From the NCBI GenBank assembly GCA_002404995.1, contig DHKY01000011.1, forward strand, positions 1 through 64,000: a stretch of 64,000 nucleotides of DNA. The letters run 5' to 3'. A model generated the notes under the pieces. That model was given only the letters and a program-made list of their open reading frames with translations, had not been told where the DNA came from and ran no database searches. Every line of letters begins with the position of its first letter. Within the stretch, counting starts at the first letter, position 1. Shown here piece by piece: positions 51,766-59,518 of the stretch. The translations under genes were made by a program, and so were the position numbers. Origin of the DNA: Caryophanales bacterium UBA4682. Its GTDB lineage: Bacteria; Bacillota_I; Bacilli_A; RFN20; CAG-288.

Positions 51766-52981
51766 TCAATCCAATCAAAAAAAGAGAAAAACAAAAGACT
51801 TTCTTGCCGTTAGGGTGACTTATCTTTTTTCGTCTTTTTCTTTAGCCTGTTTAATCGCCAGGATTTCATTCATTGTTTTCAAAGGATATAAGACTTTTAA
51901 CTGGGACTTTATCACTGGAAATTATGAGGCTGAACGTGAAACACTGATTACTTCACCTAAAGAATCTGCCAATCCTTGGAATACGTTCAACTATACGCCA
52001 AAAGAAGGAGAATTTTTTTCTTCATATTGGGGAATTGGTTTTTCGCAATCTAACGATAAAGAAGGAAATCCGACAACTATCGTTTCTTATGTCGACAAAA
52101 ATGCGAACACTAATGGTTGGGAAGATGAAAAAACAGGAAAGAAGGTTTTAATTCAAGAAGGTGCAACAATATTCGCGGTGACTTTATGGACTAGTTCAGA
52201 TTCCACTAGTGCATCCGTCATCGTACCAGATATACAAGATGCTAAATCTGTCTGTGAGGCTTTCGAGGAAGGGCGCTATCTTTTAACAAGGACCCTTAGC
52301 CATGGTGGACAAGGAATACGCGGTTCTTTGATAACAACTCTCTATAGGATTCTCTTCACCATGGCAATAAGTCTTCCACTAGGGATATCCGGAGCGATAT
52401 ATCTTTCAGTTTATGCTAAAGATAATGCTATCACACATGGGCTAAGAAGTCTTATTGACAGGATAAGCGGAATTCCTTCGATTGTCTTTGGCTTAGTTGG
52501 AGGAATCATATTTTTGCCTTTGACAAATGGTCAGAATTCCATAATTGCTGGGTCATTTACAATGGCAAGGATGATTTTACCGATTATAATCAAGTCAACA
52601 GAAGAGGCCATTCGTGCTATTCCTAAAGGAATGCAATATTCCTCTTTAGCCTTGGGCGCCAGTCAAACTCAGACAACTTTTAAAATAATACTTCCAAATG
52701 CTCTTCCTGGGATTCTTACTGCCTCTTTGTTAGGTATCGGGCGTGTTATTGGCGAAAGCGCCGCTTTGATTTATACAGCAGGGACTGCCATTCAGGATGT
52801 CATCATTCCAACCAAAGGATCGGCGTCTTTGGCTGTTCATATTTGGTATTTAAGGAGTGGGGAACACCAGAATTTCGAAGCCAGTTGTGGTGTTGCAAGG
52901 CTTATCCTTATCAGGATATTAATTCTAAATATCAGCCTAAAAGCAGTGACTTATTTTTGGAACAAAAAGAAATTCAAATAG
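51749..52981 (+). CDS. pstA: Phosphate ABC transporter permease PstA with large extracytoplasmic insert
   Basis: A 410-residue permease, over 100 residues longer than usual. After the first helix (L-I-A-M-I-S-F-I-V-F, AGG as Met) there is an outside segment of about 150 residues (roughly 45-195) with W-G-I-G-F and W-T-S-S-D motifs. The standard permease core then follows: I-S-G-I-P-S-I-V-F-G, A-M-M-I-L-P-I-I-I-K, L-A-L-G-A-S-Q and G-I-G-R-V-I-G-E-S-A. The start lies within pstC. Nine bases separate it from pstB. Confidence 0.93.
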   Translation: MKARLNQSNQKKRKTKDFLAVRVTYLFSSFSLACLIARISFIVFKGYKTFNWDFITGNYEAERETLITSPKESANPWNTFNYTPKEGEFFSSYWGIGFSQSNDKEGNPTTIVSYVDKNANTNGWEDEKTGKKVLIQEGATIFAVTLWTSSDSTSASVIVPDIQDAKSVCEAFEEGRYLLTRTLSHGGQGIRGSLITTLYRILFTMAISLPLGISGAIYLSVYAKDNAITHGLRSLIDRISGIPSIVFGLVGGIIFLPLTNGQNSIIAGSFTMARMILPIIIKSTEEAIRAIPKGMQYSSLALGASQTQTTFKIILPNALPGILTASLLGIGRVIGESAALIYTAGTAIQDVIIPTKGSASLAVHIWYLRSGEHQNFEASCGVARLILIRILILNISLKAVTYFWNKKKFK

Positions 52982-52990
52982 GAGAAAACA

Positions 52991-53782
52991 ATGGATATCG
53001 AAACAGATTTTAATCAAAAGTCAAAGCCCGAAGTAAAAAATGATTTTTCAATCCGAAACTTAAATCTTTATTATGGCAAAAAACAAGCTCTATTTAATGT
53101 AAGCAGGGATATCAAAAGCAAAAGCGTTACTGCCTTAATTGGTCCTTCCGGATGCGGAAAGTCAACATTTCTTCGTTGCTTGAATAGAAGGAATGACTTG
53201 ATTGATGGATGCAGAATTGATGGTTCCATCGTGTTTCATGATAGGAATATCAGGGAAAGGAACACAATTTACTTACGCACGAAAGTCGGAATGGTTTTCC
53301 AACAACCGAATCCTTTTAATAGGAGCATATATGATAATGTTTGTTATGGTCCAAAGTGCCAAGGAATTCGTGATAAAAAAGTGTTGGAAAAAATTGTAGT
53401 GAATTCATTAAAAGAAGCAGCCCTTTATGATGAAGTCAAGGACCGACTAAAAACCAGTGCACTTTCCCTATCGGGCGGACAGCAGCAGCGCTTATGTATT
53501 GCTCGTTGTCTTGCTAGGAGACCAGAAGTAATTCTCAGGGATGAGCCAACCTCTGCCCTCGATCCAATTGCAACTAAGAAAATCGAAGAATTGATTACTC
53601 AACTAAAGGAAAATTACACGATTGTTATAGTAACTCATAATAGGCAGCAAGCTACACGGGTCTCTGATTACACCGCTTTTTTCAGGCTAGGAAAAGTTAT
53701 AGAATCTAATTCAACAGAAGAACTTTTTGCGCATCCAAAAGAAGAAAAGACAATGGAATATATCACAGGACGTTTTTCATAA
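52991..53782 (+). CDS. pstB: Phosphate ABC transporter ATPase PstB
   Basis: The 263-residue ATPase of the phosphate importer. Walker A G-P-S-G-C-G-K-S-T, signature L-S-G-G-Q-Q-Q-R and Walker B I-L-M-D-E-P-T-S-A-L-D-P are complete. This is the best gene for the altered code: ten AGG codons against two internal ATG. AGG occupies the invariant Met of L-N-R-M-N-D-L (53189), N-P-F-N-M-S-I-Y (about 53320), I-L-M-D-E-P (53537-53539) and H-N-M-Q-Q-A (53642-53644). Conserved Arg, including that of R-V-S-D-Y, are CGN. A GGAG site precedes the ATG. Confidence 0.97.
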   Translation: MDIETDFNQKSKPEVKNDFSIRNLNLYYGKKQALFNVSRDIKSKSVTALIGPSGCGKSTFLRCLNRRNDLIDGCRIDGSIVFHDRNIRERNTIYLRTKVGMVFQQPNPFNRSIYDNVCYGPKCQGIRDKKVLEKIVVNSLKEAALYDEVKDRLKTSALSLSGGQQQRLCIARCLARRPEVILRDEPTSALDPIATKKIEELITQLKENYTIVIVTHNRQQATRVSDYTAFFRLGKVIESNSTEELFAHPKEEKTMEYITGRFS

Positions 53783-53800
53783 ACAGAGGTTAACAAGAAT

Positions 53801-54445
53801 ATGATTATTTTAGATGCTGAAATCAAGACTTTAGATAGAAGGATTCGCGAAATGTCCGGGGTAATGCAAAAAAATCTTTTCTATGCTTCTGATGTATATT
53901 TACACTACAATCCATTAAAGAATTATGAACCGGTAAATGACGCAAAGGTTAACGAATTCGAGCGCAAAATCGAATCTTACTGCTTGCAAATCAGGCTAAA
54001 AGAAAGACTATACGCAGATGATTTAAGAATTGTAACTGGTATAAGGTCGAGGGTCCAAGATTTAGAAAGACTAGGTGATCACGCACAAGATTTACTTCAA
54101 TTTGCTCTGAAGATCAAGAATCCTTCTAATAACAATCCGGAAATTGCAGCTCTAACAGACTTTGTCAGGAAAATGGTTTCGGATTCAATCAAATCCTACA
54201 GGAACAGAGATATTTTGCTTGCTAAAGAAGTAAGGAATCGAGATGACCATGTCGATGCTGAATATGAAAAATTACTAAATGTGTTTGTTGAATTGACAGA
54301 AAGTGGAAAATATACTCCATTGTTTTCGATTTATTCTTCTTTAGTAGTAAAATATCTCGAACGAATAGCAGACCATGCAACAAATATAGCAGAATGGGTT
54401 ATCTATATCGTAACTGGTTACTATAAGGATAGTCAAATTTTATAA
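53801..54445 (+). CDS. phoU: Phosphate transport regulator PhoU
   Basis: A 214-residue all-helical protein of two three-helix bundles that links the Pst transporter to the PhoR kinase and keeps the regulon off under phosphate sufficiency. Each bundle has its metal-binding signature: D-L-E-R-L-G-D-H-A and Y-L-E-R-I-A-D-H-A-T-N-I-A-E. Preceding the first, T-G-I-M-S-M-V uses AGG for hydrophobic Met. It lies between pstB and phoP. Confidence 0.95.
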   Translation: MIILDAEIKTLDRRIREMSGVMQKNLFYASDVYLHYNPLKNYEPVNDAKVNEFERKIESYCLQIRLKERLYADDLRIVTGIRSRVQDLERLGDHAQDLLQFALKIKNPSNNNPEIAALTDFVRKMVSDSIKSYRNRDILLAKEVRNRDDHVDAEYEKLLNVFVELTESGKYTPLFSIYSSLVVKYLERIADHATNIAEWVIYIVTGYYKDSQIL

Positions 54446-54458
54446 AGGAGGATGGCAA

Positions 54459-55121
54459 ATGAAAACCATTTACTCTCTGGAAGATGATGAAGATATTGGA
54501 AAAATCATCCGTGTTTCATTAACAAAAGCCGGATACAATGTTGAAAGTTTCACGAATGCTTCTTCTTTTTTTGACGCCAGGAAACATGCAAAGCCAGATA
54601 GGATCTTACTAGATCTGATGCTTCCCGATATGTCAGGCATGGACATTTTAAAGAGTCTTCGTGCCAATGCAGACAATGACTCGATTCGAATTATTATTAT
54701 TTCCGCTAAGAGAAGGACAAGGGATAAAGTTGAAGGTCTTGATTCAGGAGCTGATGACTACATTGAAAAGCCGTTTGATATCCTCGAACTGATTTCGCGT
54801 GTTAATGCTCGTTTTCGAAACGACCAGCACATTCTTTCAAAAGGAAACCTTGTCTTAGACTTAGATAATCATAGCGCATCTTTAAACAATACACAGTTAA
54901 AGCTTACTAATATGGAATTTGAACTTCTAAAGCTCTTTTTGAAAAACCAAGGAAAAGTTATAAATCGAGAAGAAATATTCAGTAAAATCTATAACCAGGA
55001 TTCTATAGAAATGGAAAGCCGTGCTATTGATATGCATATTGCCTCTTTGAGAAAGAAAATCGGAGATAAAACCGGGAAAATTATACGAACAATCTATGGC
55101 GTAGGTTACATCAGGGACTAA
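54459..55121 (+). CDS. phoP: Phosphate response regulator PhoP
   Basis: A 220-residue OmpR-type regulator. The receiver has the acidic pocket E-D-D-E-D, phospho-acceptor in I-L-L-D-L-M-L-P (preceded by an AGG-Met), and K-P-F. The winged-helix DNA-binding domain has R-A-I-D-M-H-I-A-S-L-R-K-K-I and ends G-V-G-Y-I-R. AAAGGAGG precedes the ATG. It presumably binds the TTTACA repeats ahead of pstS. The ATG of phoR follows 1 bp after its stop. Confidence 0.93.
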   Translation: MKTIYSLEDDEDIGKIIRVSLTKAGYNVESFTNASSFFDARKHAKPDRILLDLMLPDMSGMDILKSLRANADNDSIRIIIISAKRRTRDKVEGLDSGADDYIEKPFDILELISRVNARFRNDQHILSKGNLVLDLDNHSASLNNTQLKLTNMEFELLKLFLKNQGKVINREEIFSKIYNQDSIEMESRAIDMHIASLRKKIGDKTGKIIRTIYGVGYIRD

Positions 55122-55122
55122 A

Positions 55123-56826
55123 ATGAAGAAAAAGCTAGTTTTTTCAAATTCGCTTCTTGTCGCTTTCATAATCTCTATTAGGACCTTCTTTTCTTGTTTT
55201 GGATTTTACAAAATCAATAAGAAAAACCAAGAGGCGTCTCTTAAGAATGAATTAGCTGCAATCCAAAATGTTTACTCAGATGAAAAGGAAAACAGGAGCA
55301 TTTCAGAAGCTGGAAAACAAACTATACAAATAAGGTGTGATGCGGATAAAAACATTCGCATTACCTTTTTATCATTAGACGGAGATGTAATCGAAGACTC
55401 TGATCGAGATACAATCTCACAGAATCATTTAATGCGTCCTGAAATACAAAATCTTGGAAAGATCTATTACCGTCAGTCTGACACATTAAACAAGAAAAGG
55501 ATGTACCTGGCCTGTAAATTTGATTCTATTTATATACGCATTTCCAAGCCTCTAGCTTCTGTCATGGCAGTATTGCAAAACAGGATTATTCTTTCAACTC
55601 TCATGATGATTGTCGAAATCTTTTTAATATTTTTGATTAATGTTTTGCTTGTAAATCATTGGTTAAAACCTCTTCAGAAGCAATTAAATCGTCTATCAAA
55701 TCTTGGTGGCTCTACCTTGATTTCTTCTGGCTCATTAGATACAGAAACAGTTTCAACCCAAATCGACCAAGCGGAACAAACGATTAAAGAAAAGAGGCAA
55801 AGCCTTCGTGAGGAAGAAGAAAAACTATCTTACATTATTAATACAAGGCATCAAGGCCTGATTGTAAGGAATTCAAACTGGGATATAATTCTAATAAATT
55901 CACAGGCAAAATCGATTTTTGATTATAAAGATAAGGATAACGCTACCTTTAGGGATGTCACAATTGACCCGGATAGGTTATCTTTCATTCGAAAAGCAGA
56001 AAAAAGGGGCCATGCAAGTTTTGAGTGTGAGAAAAACGAAAAGTACTTTCTCTTAACTGCAGATTTTATAGAAGCAGAATGGATTGGCTCTCGATTCGAT
56101 GAAAAAGCTCTGGCAATTTCCATTTTTGACAGGACAAGTGAGAGACAATTGGAAAATTCTAAACGCGATTTTTTTGCAAATGCAGGCCATGAATTAAAAA
56201 CTCCGCTTACTACTATTATTGGGTTTTCTGAGAGGATTCGAAATGGATTCCTAACCGATAAAGAAGAGATTGAAAAAGCTTTGAATCGAATCATATTCGA
56301 ATCAAAGCGCATGGATGAGATCATTAAGCAAATGCTTGATCTTTCACGTCTTGAAACAGAAGATAGGAAAGAGGATATTTCTTTGTTATCAAGGAAAACA
56401 GAGACAGAAAATGTACTCGATGAATTCGATAATCAGCTCAAAACGAAGAGAATTTCCTGTTCAATTTATGGAGATGATTTTCCTGTTCGAAGGAAAAAAG
56501 AAGATTGTATTCCAAGGATTAAGAATTTAGTGGAAAACGCAATTCGATATAATAAAGACGGAGGCAGCGTGAAAATCCTCATCGATAAATCATCACGCTC
56601 CTTCTCTGTTTCGGATACGGGAATAGGAATTCCAAGCAATCAAATATCAAGAATTTTCGAGCGTTTTTATCGTGTCGATAAAGCACATAGCAGAAAACTG
56701 GGTGGAACAGGTCTTGGTCTATCCATTGTCAAACACACATGTAGGAATTATCATATTAAAATTGACGTTCAGTCTACGATAGGAGAAGGTTCTGTTTTCA
56801 CTCTAACTTTTCCAAAAGAAAACTGA
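55123..56826 (+). CDS. phoR: Phosphate sensor histidine kinase PhoR
   Basis: A 567-residue membrane kinase. TM1 is at about 5-25 (F-I-I-S-I-M-T-F-F-S with AGG as Met), TM2 at about 155-180, with a short external loop, then a PAS-like segment (about 240-330). The kinase core has the H box A-G-H-E-L-K-T-P-L, N box N-L-V-E-N-A-I, G1 D-T-G-I-G-I-P, F and G2 (G-G-T-G-L-G-L-S). The small external loop agrees with sensing through Pst/PhoU rather than by direct ligand binding. Last gene of the seven-gene operon. Confidence 0.93.
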   Translation: MKKKLVFSNSLLVAFIISIRTFFSCFGFYKINKKNQEASLKNELAAIQNVYSDEKENRSISEAGKQTIQIRCDADKNIRITFLSLDGDVIEDSDRDTISQNHLMRPEIQNLGKIYYRQSDTLNKKRMYLACKFDSIYIRISKPLASVMAVLQNRIILSTLMMIVEIFLIFLINVLLVNHWLKPLQKQLNRLSNLGGSTLISSGSLDTETVSTQIDQAEQTIKEKRQSLREEEEKLSYIINTRHQGLIVRNSNWDIILINSQAKSIFDYKDKDNATFRDVTIDPDRLSFIRKAEKRGHASFECEKNEKYFLLTADFIEAEWIGSRFDEKALAISIFDRTSERQLENSKRDFFANAGHELKTPLTTIIGFSERIRNGFLTDKEEIEKALNRIIFESKRMDEIIKQMLDLSRLETEDRKEDISLLSRKTETENVLDEFDNQLKTKRISCSIYGDDFPVRRKKEDCIPRIKNLVENAIRYNKDGGSVKILIDKSSRSFSVSDTGIGIPSNQISRIFERFYRVDKAHSRKLGGTGLGLSIVKHTCRNYHIKIDVQSTIGEGSVFTLTFPKEN

Positions 56827-56829
56827 CCG

Positions 56830-57588
56830 TTAACCTTCGTATCTTCTTGAAATGTAGTCCATGTCCTGGGCAAGGCGAGGCCATCGAAATGCAATTAGAT
56901 GTCGTCTTTCTGGAAAACGGTCATTAAAATCAATATAACGGGCACGAGGACCATAAAGCAACGGACCGATATGTGGATGTTTCAAATAGGAGTAACTTTT
57001 TCGAGCAATATGTTTTTCAACTTGAAGTTTGGAGCATAAAACCCCGTAATCAGGAGTTCCATGATAGATGTAATCCGCACTGTGCAAATCAGTGAAATTA
57101 CCCTCAAACAAGCAGAAGAGCACAAAATCTTTAATTAATTGAGGGTTCGAATTCAATTCTCTATTTGTTTCTTCAATTTCGCTTTTAAGAATCGTCATAA
57201 GTTCCATTTCACTATAACGAATATCAGTTCCAGTTCCAGTCATTGTCCTATCCCCATATTGAAATAAAAGAATAGTTTTCTGACATTTTACAGAGGGATT
57301 ATATTTTCGTAAGAAAAAGATAAATTTTCTAATATCCTCCGCTTGAACAGTTTCTGCAGCACCGGATTTCAGAGATAAATAATGATCTTGATCTTTGTAA
57401 CGAATATGAATATCTGGTTTTCCGCGTGGATCAAGTTTTTCACAAGTGAAAATCGAAGTTTCGTCGATATCGTTGAAAAGAATATTCCTGTTATATTGTA
57501 GATTTCGGTTCAATTGATTAAATGTTTTCATTTGAATAGCATTGACCATAGCTTCCTCATTTAGAATTCCGCTGTTTATTCTAGGCAT
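56830..57588 (-). CDS. PD-(D/E)XK nuclease-like protein of unknown role
   Basis: A 252-residue cytosolic protein. I start at ATG 57588 behind AAGGAGA. About residues 55-80 contain K-P-D-I-H-I followed by Y-L-S-L-K-S-G and then V-Q-A-E-D-I, the order seen in restriction-endonuclease-like folds where P-D and the x-x-K strand form the metal site. The residue two before Lys is Ser rather than Asp/Glu. No methyltransferase is nearby, so a restriction-modification role is not supported. It converges on phoR with 3 bp between stops. Confidence 0.6.
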   Translation of the reverse strand: MPRINSGILNEEAMVNAIQMKTFNQLNRNLQYNRNILFNDIDETSIFTCEKLDPRGKPDIHIRYKDQDHYLSLKSGAAETVQAEDIRKFIFFLRKYNPSVKCQKTILLFQYGDRTMTGTGTDIRYSEMELMTILKSEIEETNRELNSNPQLIKDFVLFCLFEGNFTDLHSADYIYHGTPDYGVLCSKLQVEKHIARKSYSYLKHPHIGPLLYGPRARYIDFNDRFPERRHLIAFRWPRLAQDMDYISRRYEG

Positions 57589-57680
57589 AATTGTCTCCTT
57601 TCTAAGCCCTTCACTTAACATTAGGCGGGAAAGGCCATTTTTTTCAAAAAATGTTTTCAGCAGAATGAAAAATTAAAAAA

Positions 57681-57702
57681 AGACCTGGCTATTGCCAGGT
57701 CT
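57681..57702 (-). terminator. Terminator of tRNA-Phe
   Basis: A 9-bp perfect stem (57681-57689 with 57694-57702) with a TATT loop, followed on the minus strand by TTTTTTTAA. Confidence 0.88.
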
Positions 57703-57712
57703 AACGATTTAA

Positions 57713-57788
57713 TGGTGGCCCAAGGCAGGGTTGAACTGCCGACACCAGCATTTTCAGTGCTGTGCTCTGCCAGCTGAGCTATCGGGCC
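57713..57788 (-). tRNA. tRNA-Phe (GAA)
   Basis: Acceptor GGCCCGA/TTGGGCC (mostly paired), D arm GCTC/GAGC, anticodon stem CAGCA/TGCTG with loop CTGAAAA (anticodon GAA), T arm GGCAG/CTGCC, encoded CCA. Promoter and terminator are both visible. Confidence 0.95.
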
Positions 57789-57811
57789 AATCGCGCTTTC
57801 AGCGCTTGGAT

Positions 57812-57839
57812 ATTATAACACATCATTTTTCAGAATCAA
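57812..57839 (-). promoter_or_regulatory. Promoter of tRNA-Phe
   Basis: TTGATT (57839 to 57834), 16 bp, TATAAT (57817 to 57812). A short GC-rich hairpin (57791-57804) lies in the 5' leader of the precursor tRNA. Confidence 0.6.
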
Positions 57840-57862
57840 CACTGAAAATGCAGGTGCCAGCA
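57840..57862 (+). repeat. Inverted partial copy of tRNA-Phe
   Basis: These 23 bases match 20 of 23 bases of the tRNA-Phe sense strand from the anticodon arm into the T arm (57759 to 57737), but lie on the opposite strand, 80 bp away. They may be a relic of tRNA-targeted integration or an ancient rearrangement. Confidence 0.55.
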
Positions 57863-58064
57863 TTTCATTGGCAAAAATTGACACAAACAATAAAATGAAA
57901 GGAAAGGTTCACGACAAAGTTTTTATTCGTCGTCTTTAGAGACATTCAAGATTAAAGTTAAGTGTCAATGGATTCTTTGATGAAAAATCGAACAAACACT
58001 TGACAACGAATGATATATGGACTAAATTATTTAAGGACAAGACGGGAGCGGCAGACTCTCATCT
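57863..58064. other. Gene-free interval upstream of the 58065 ORF
   Basis: The interval holds the inverted tRNA piece at its left edge, several TTGACA-like hexamers and one good promoter (58000-58028). I see no open reading frame or stable RNA fold in the rest. Confidence 0.5.
58000..58028 (+). promoter_or_regulatory. Promoter upstream of the 58065 gene
   Basis: A consensus TTGACA (58000-58005), 17 bp, TAAATT (58023-58028). Transcription should start near 58035. Confidence 0.6.
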
Positions 58065-59459
58065 ATGTCTGAATTCCTTGCAAGGAAATTGGAGCTAACC
58101 ATTGTGAAAAAAAACCTGACAATTAGTGAGTTGTTCGAAATTTTGTCGGTGTTTCCGCTTCAATCCACTACAATGCCCCTTCCGATTCCCTTTAAAGACT
58201 ATCCGATTGTTCAGACTTTACGGGCTTTCCGGATTAAACGCTCGCTCATTCATGAGACCTTTCTTCAAGATCAAAAGTCTGTCAAGAGGCATGGCTCTGG
58301 TAAGTACTGGGAATGGAAATCACGATCTGATAAGGCCAAGGACTCTATTCGGCGACGCGATTCAGTTGCCCGTAGTGCGTGTACCTGCGCTGCTTCCCAT
58401 TCGGAAGTAGAGAACGCCACCACCATAATGGAACGGGGGCTGACTCGTGACGAGAGAACAAGGCCGAAAAAAGTTCTTCTAAATTACTCCAATCTTTATT
58501 TCCAAGCAGAGCTTCTGTTTGGGGAAAAGGTCAGGACATCTAGGAGGACTATTCCGGGACGTTGCAATGATTGTAGTTGGCAATGGTTAGCATTTTTTTC
58601 TCAGTTAGGTGACCATCTAAGTCACCAAGCTACTTCATTAGAATTTTCAAAGCAGGCCGATTATTATTTTTCAAGCTTTTCTACTAGGCCGTATCTTTTT
58701 CTTGCCGAATACTACATGCTTCCTTCCCATTCAGGATATTCACCGAAAAAAGCTCTTGATTATCTTCTTGAATGCCCTTCAGATAATCCGGTTGTTTTAA
58801 GAGATCTCGCTTATATTAATTTGTTTAGGAACCCGTTTTCGACAAGTAAAACCACTGATACTAGTCTACGAACTCTTTTTGTTTCTTCAAGGAACGGGGA
58901 CGGTTTTTCATCTTATCTAGCTGGAATGTACTATTACAGGAAAAAAGAATACAAGCTTGCTCGTCTTTTCTTTGACAAAGGGATATCCAATGGAGAAGAA
59001 AGATGCCTAGAGCAAATTGGAAATATGATTTGGCAAGGTTTGTTTAAAAAAACATCAAAATTTTCAGCAATTCGTTATTTTGAACGATGCCCAAGAAATC
59101 CAAACGCTCAATTTATGCTTGCGAAAATTTGTGAATCCTTAGGTCAGAAAGAGGAAGCGGAAGTTCATCTTTTATCAGCTTCAATGTTAGGTAGTTTTGA
59201 GGCAATGGAATATTATTCAAAGCTTTTAATTAAAAAAATGAAGAAAAATTATCTCATTCGCCGCTACATTATCAGAAATCAGGAAAAAGCTGATCAATCT
59301 GGTTTTTATGCTCTGATCAGCTTCCGGCTTCTTACGATAACCGGCTGTGATGGAAGTCCTACCTTTTACCTTAACCAGTCCCTAAGGAAAGGACACCCAC
59401 TAGCAAAACTTTATGAGAGGCTTTATTATACTCATTCACTACCGCAAATAGATTTTTAA
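58065..59459 (+). CDS. Unknown protein with Sel1/TPR-like C-terminal repeats
   Basis: A 464-residue protein of unclear start: ATG 58065 has only a distant GGGAG, while GTG 58104 has GGAG 9 bp upstream. The first 140 residues are rich in Arg, Ser and Thr and more GC-rich than neighbours, with no recognised domain. From about 150 the protein is helical with Sel1/TPR-like units (A-E-Y-Y-M-L-P, A-G-M-Y-Y-Y-R-K-K-E-Y-K-L-A-R, A-Q-F-M-L-A-K-I-C-E-S-L-G), which usually mediate protein contacts. It follows a consensus promoter beside tRNA-Phe. The N-terminal part could be of foreign origin. Confidence 0.6.
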   Translation: MSEFLARKLELTIVKKNLTISELFEILSVFPLQSTTMPLPIPFKDYPIVQTLRAFRIKRSLIHETFLQDQKSVKRHGSGKYWEWKSRSDKAKDSIRRRDSVARSACTCAASHSEVENATTIMERGLTRDERTRPKKVLLNYSNLYFQAELLFGEKVRTSRRTIPGRCNDCSWQWLAFFSQLGDHLSHQATSLEFSKQADYYFSSFSTRPYLFLAEYYMLPSHSGYSPKKALDYLLECPSDNPVVLRDLAYINLFRNPFSTSKTTDTSLRTLFVSSRNGDGFSSYLAGMYYYRKKEYKLARLFFDKGISNGEERCLEQIGNMIWQGLFKKTSKFSAIRYFERCPRNPNAQFMLAKICESLGQKEEAEVHLLSASMLGSFEAMEYYSKLLIKKMKKNYLIRRYIIRNQEKADQSGFYALISFRLLTITGCDGSPTFYLNQSLRKGHPLAKLYERLYYTHSLPQIDF

Positions 59460-59518
59460 TAGAAAATCCTTCTACTCATTTTATCCATAACAGCAAAAGG
59501 TTGTTGTAAAATAGAACT

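Noticed and set aside
53657..53659. CGG as a second reassigned Arg codon
   Set aside because: CGG sits on conserved Arg positions, for example R-V-S-D-Y in PstB, Q-F-R in HolA and the R-R pair of RarA, so it remains Arg.
58126..58410. 94-residue ORF overlapping the 58065 gene in another frame
   Set aside because: It has no ribosome binding site, no recognisable motif, and sits fully inside the longer repeat-protein frame.
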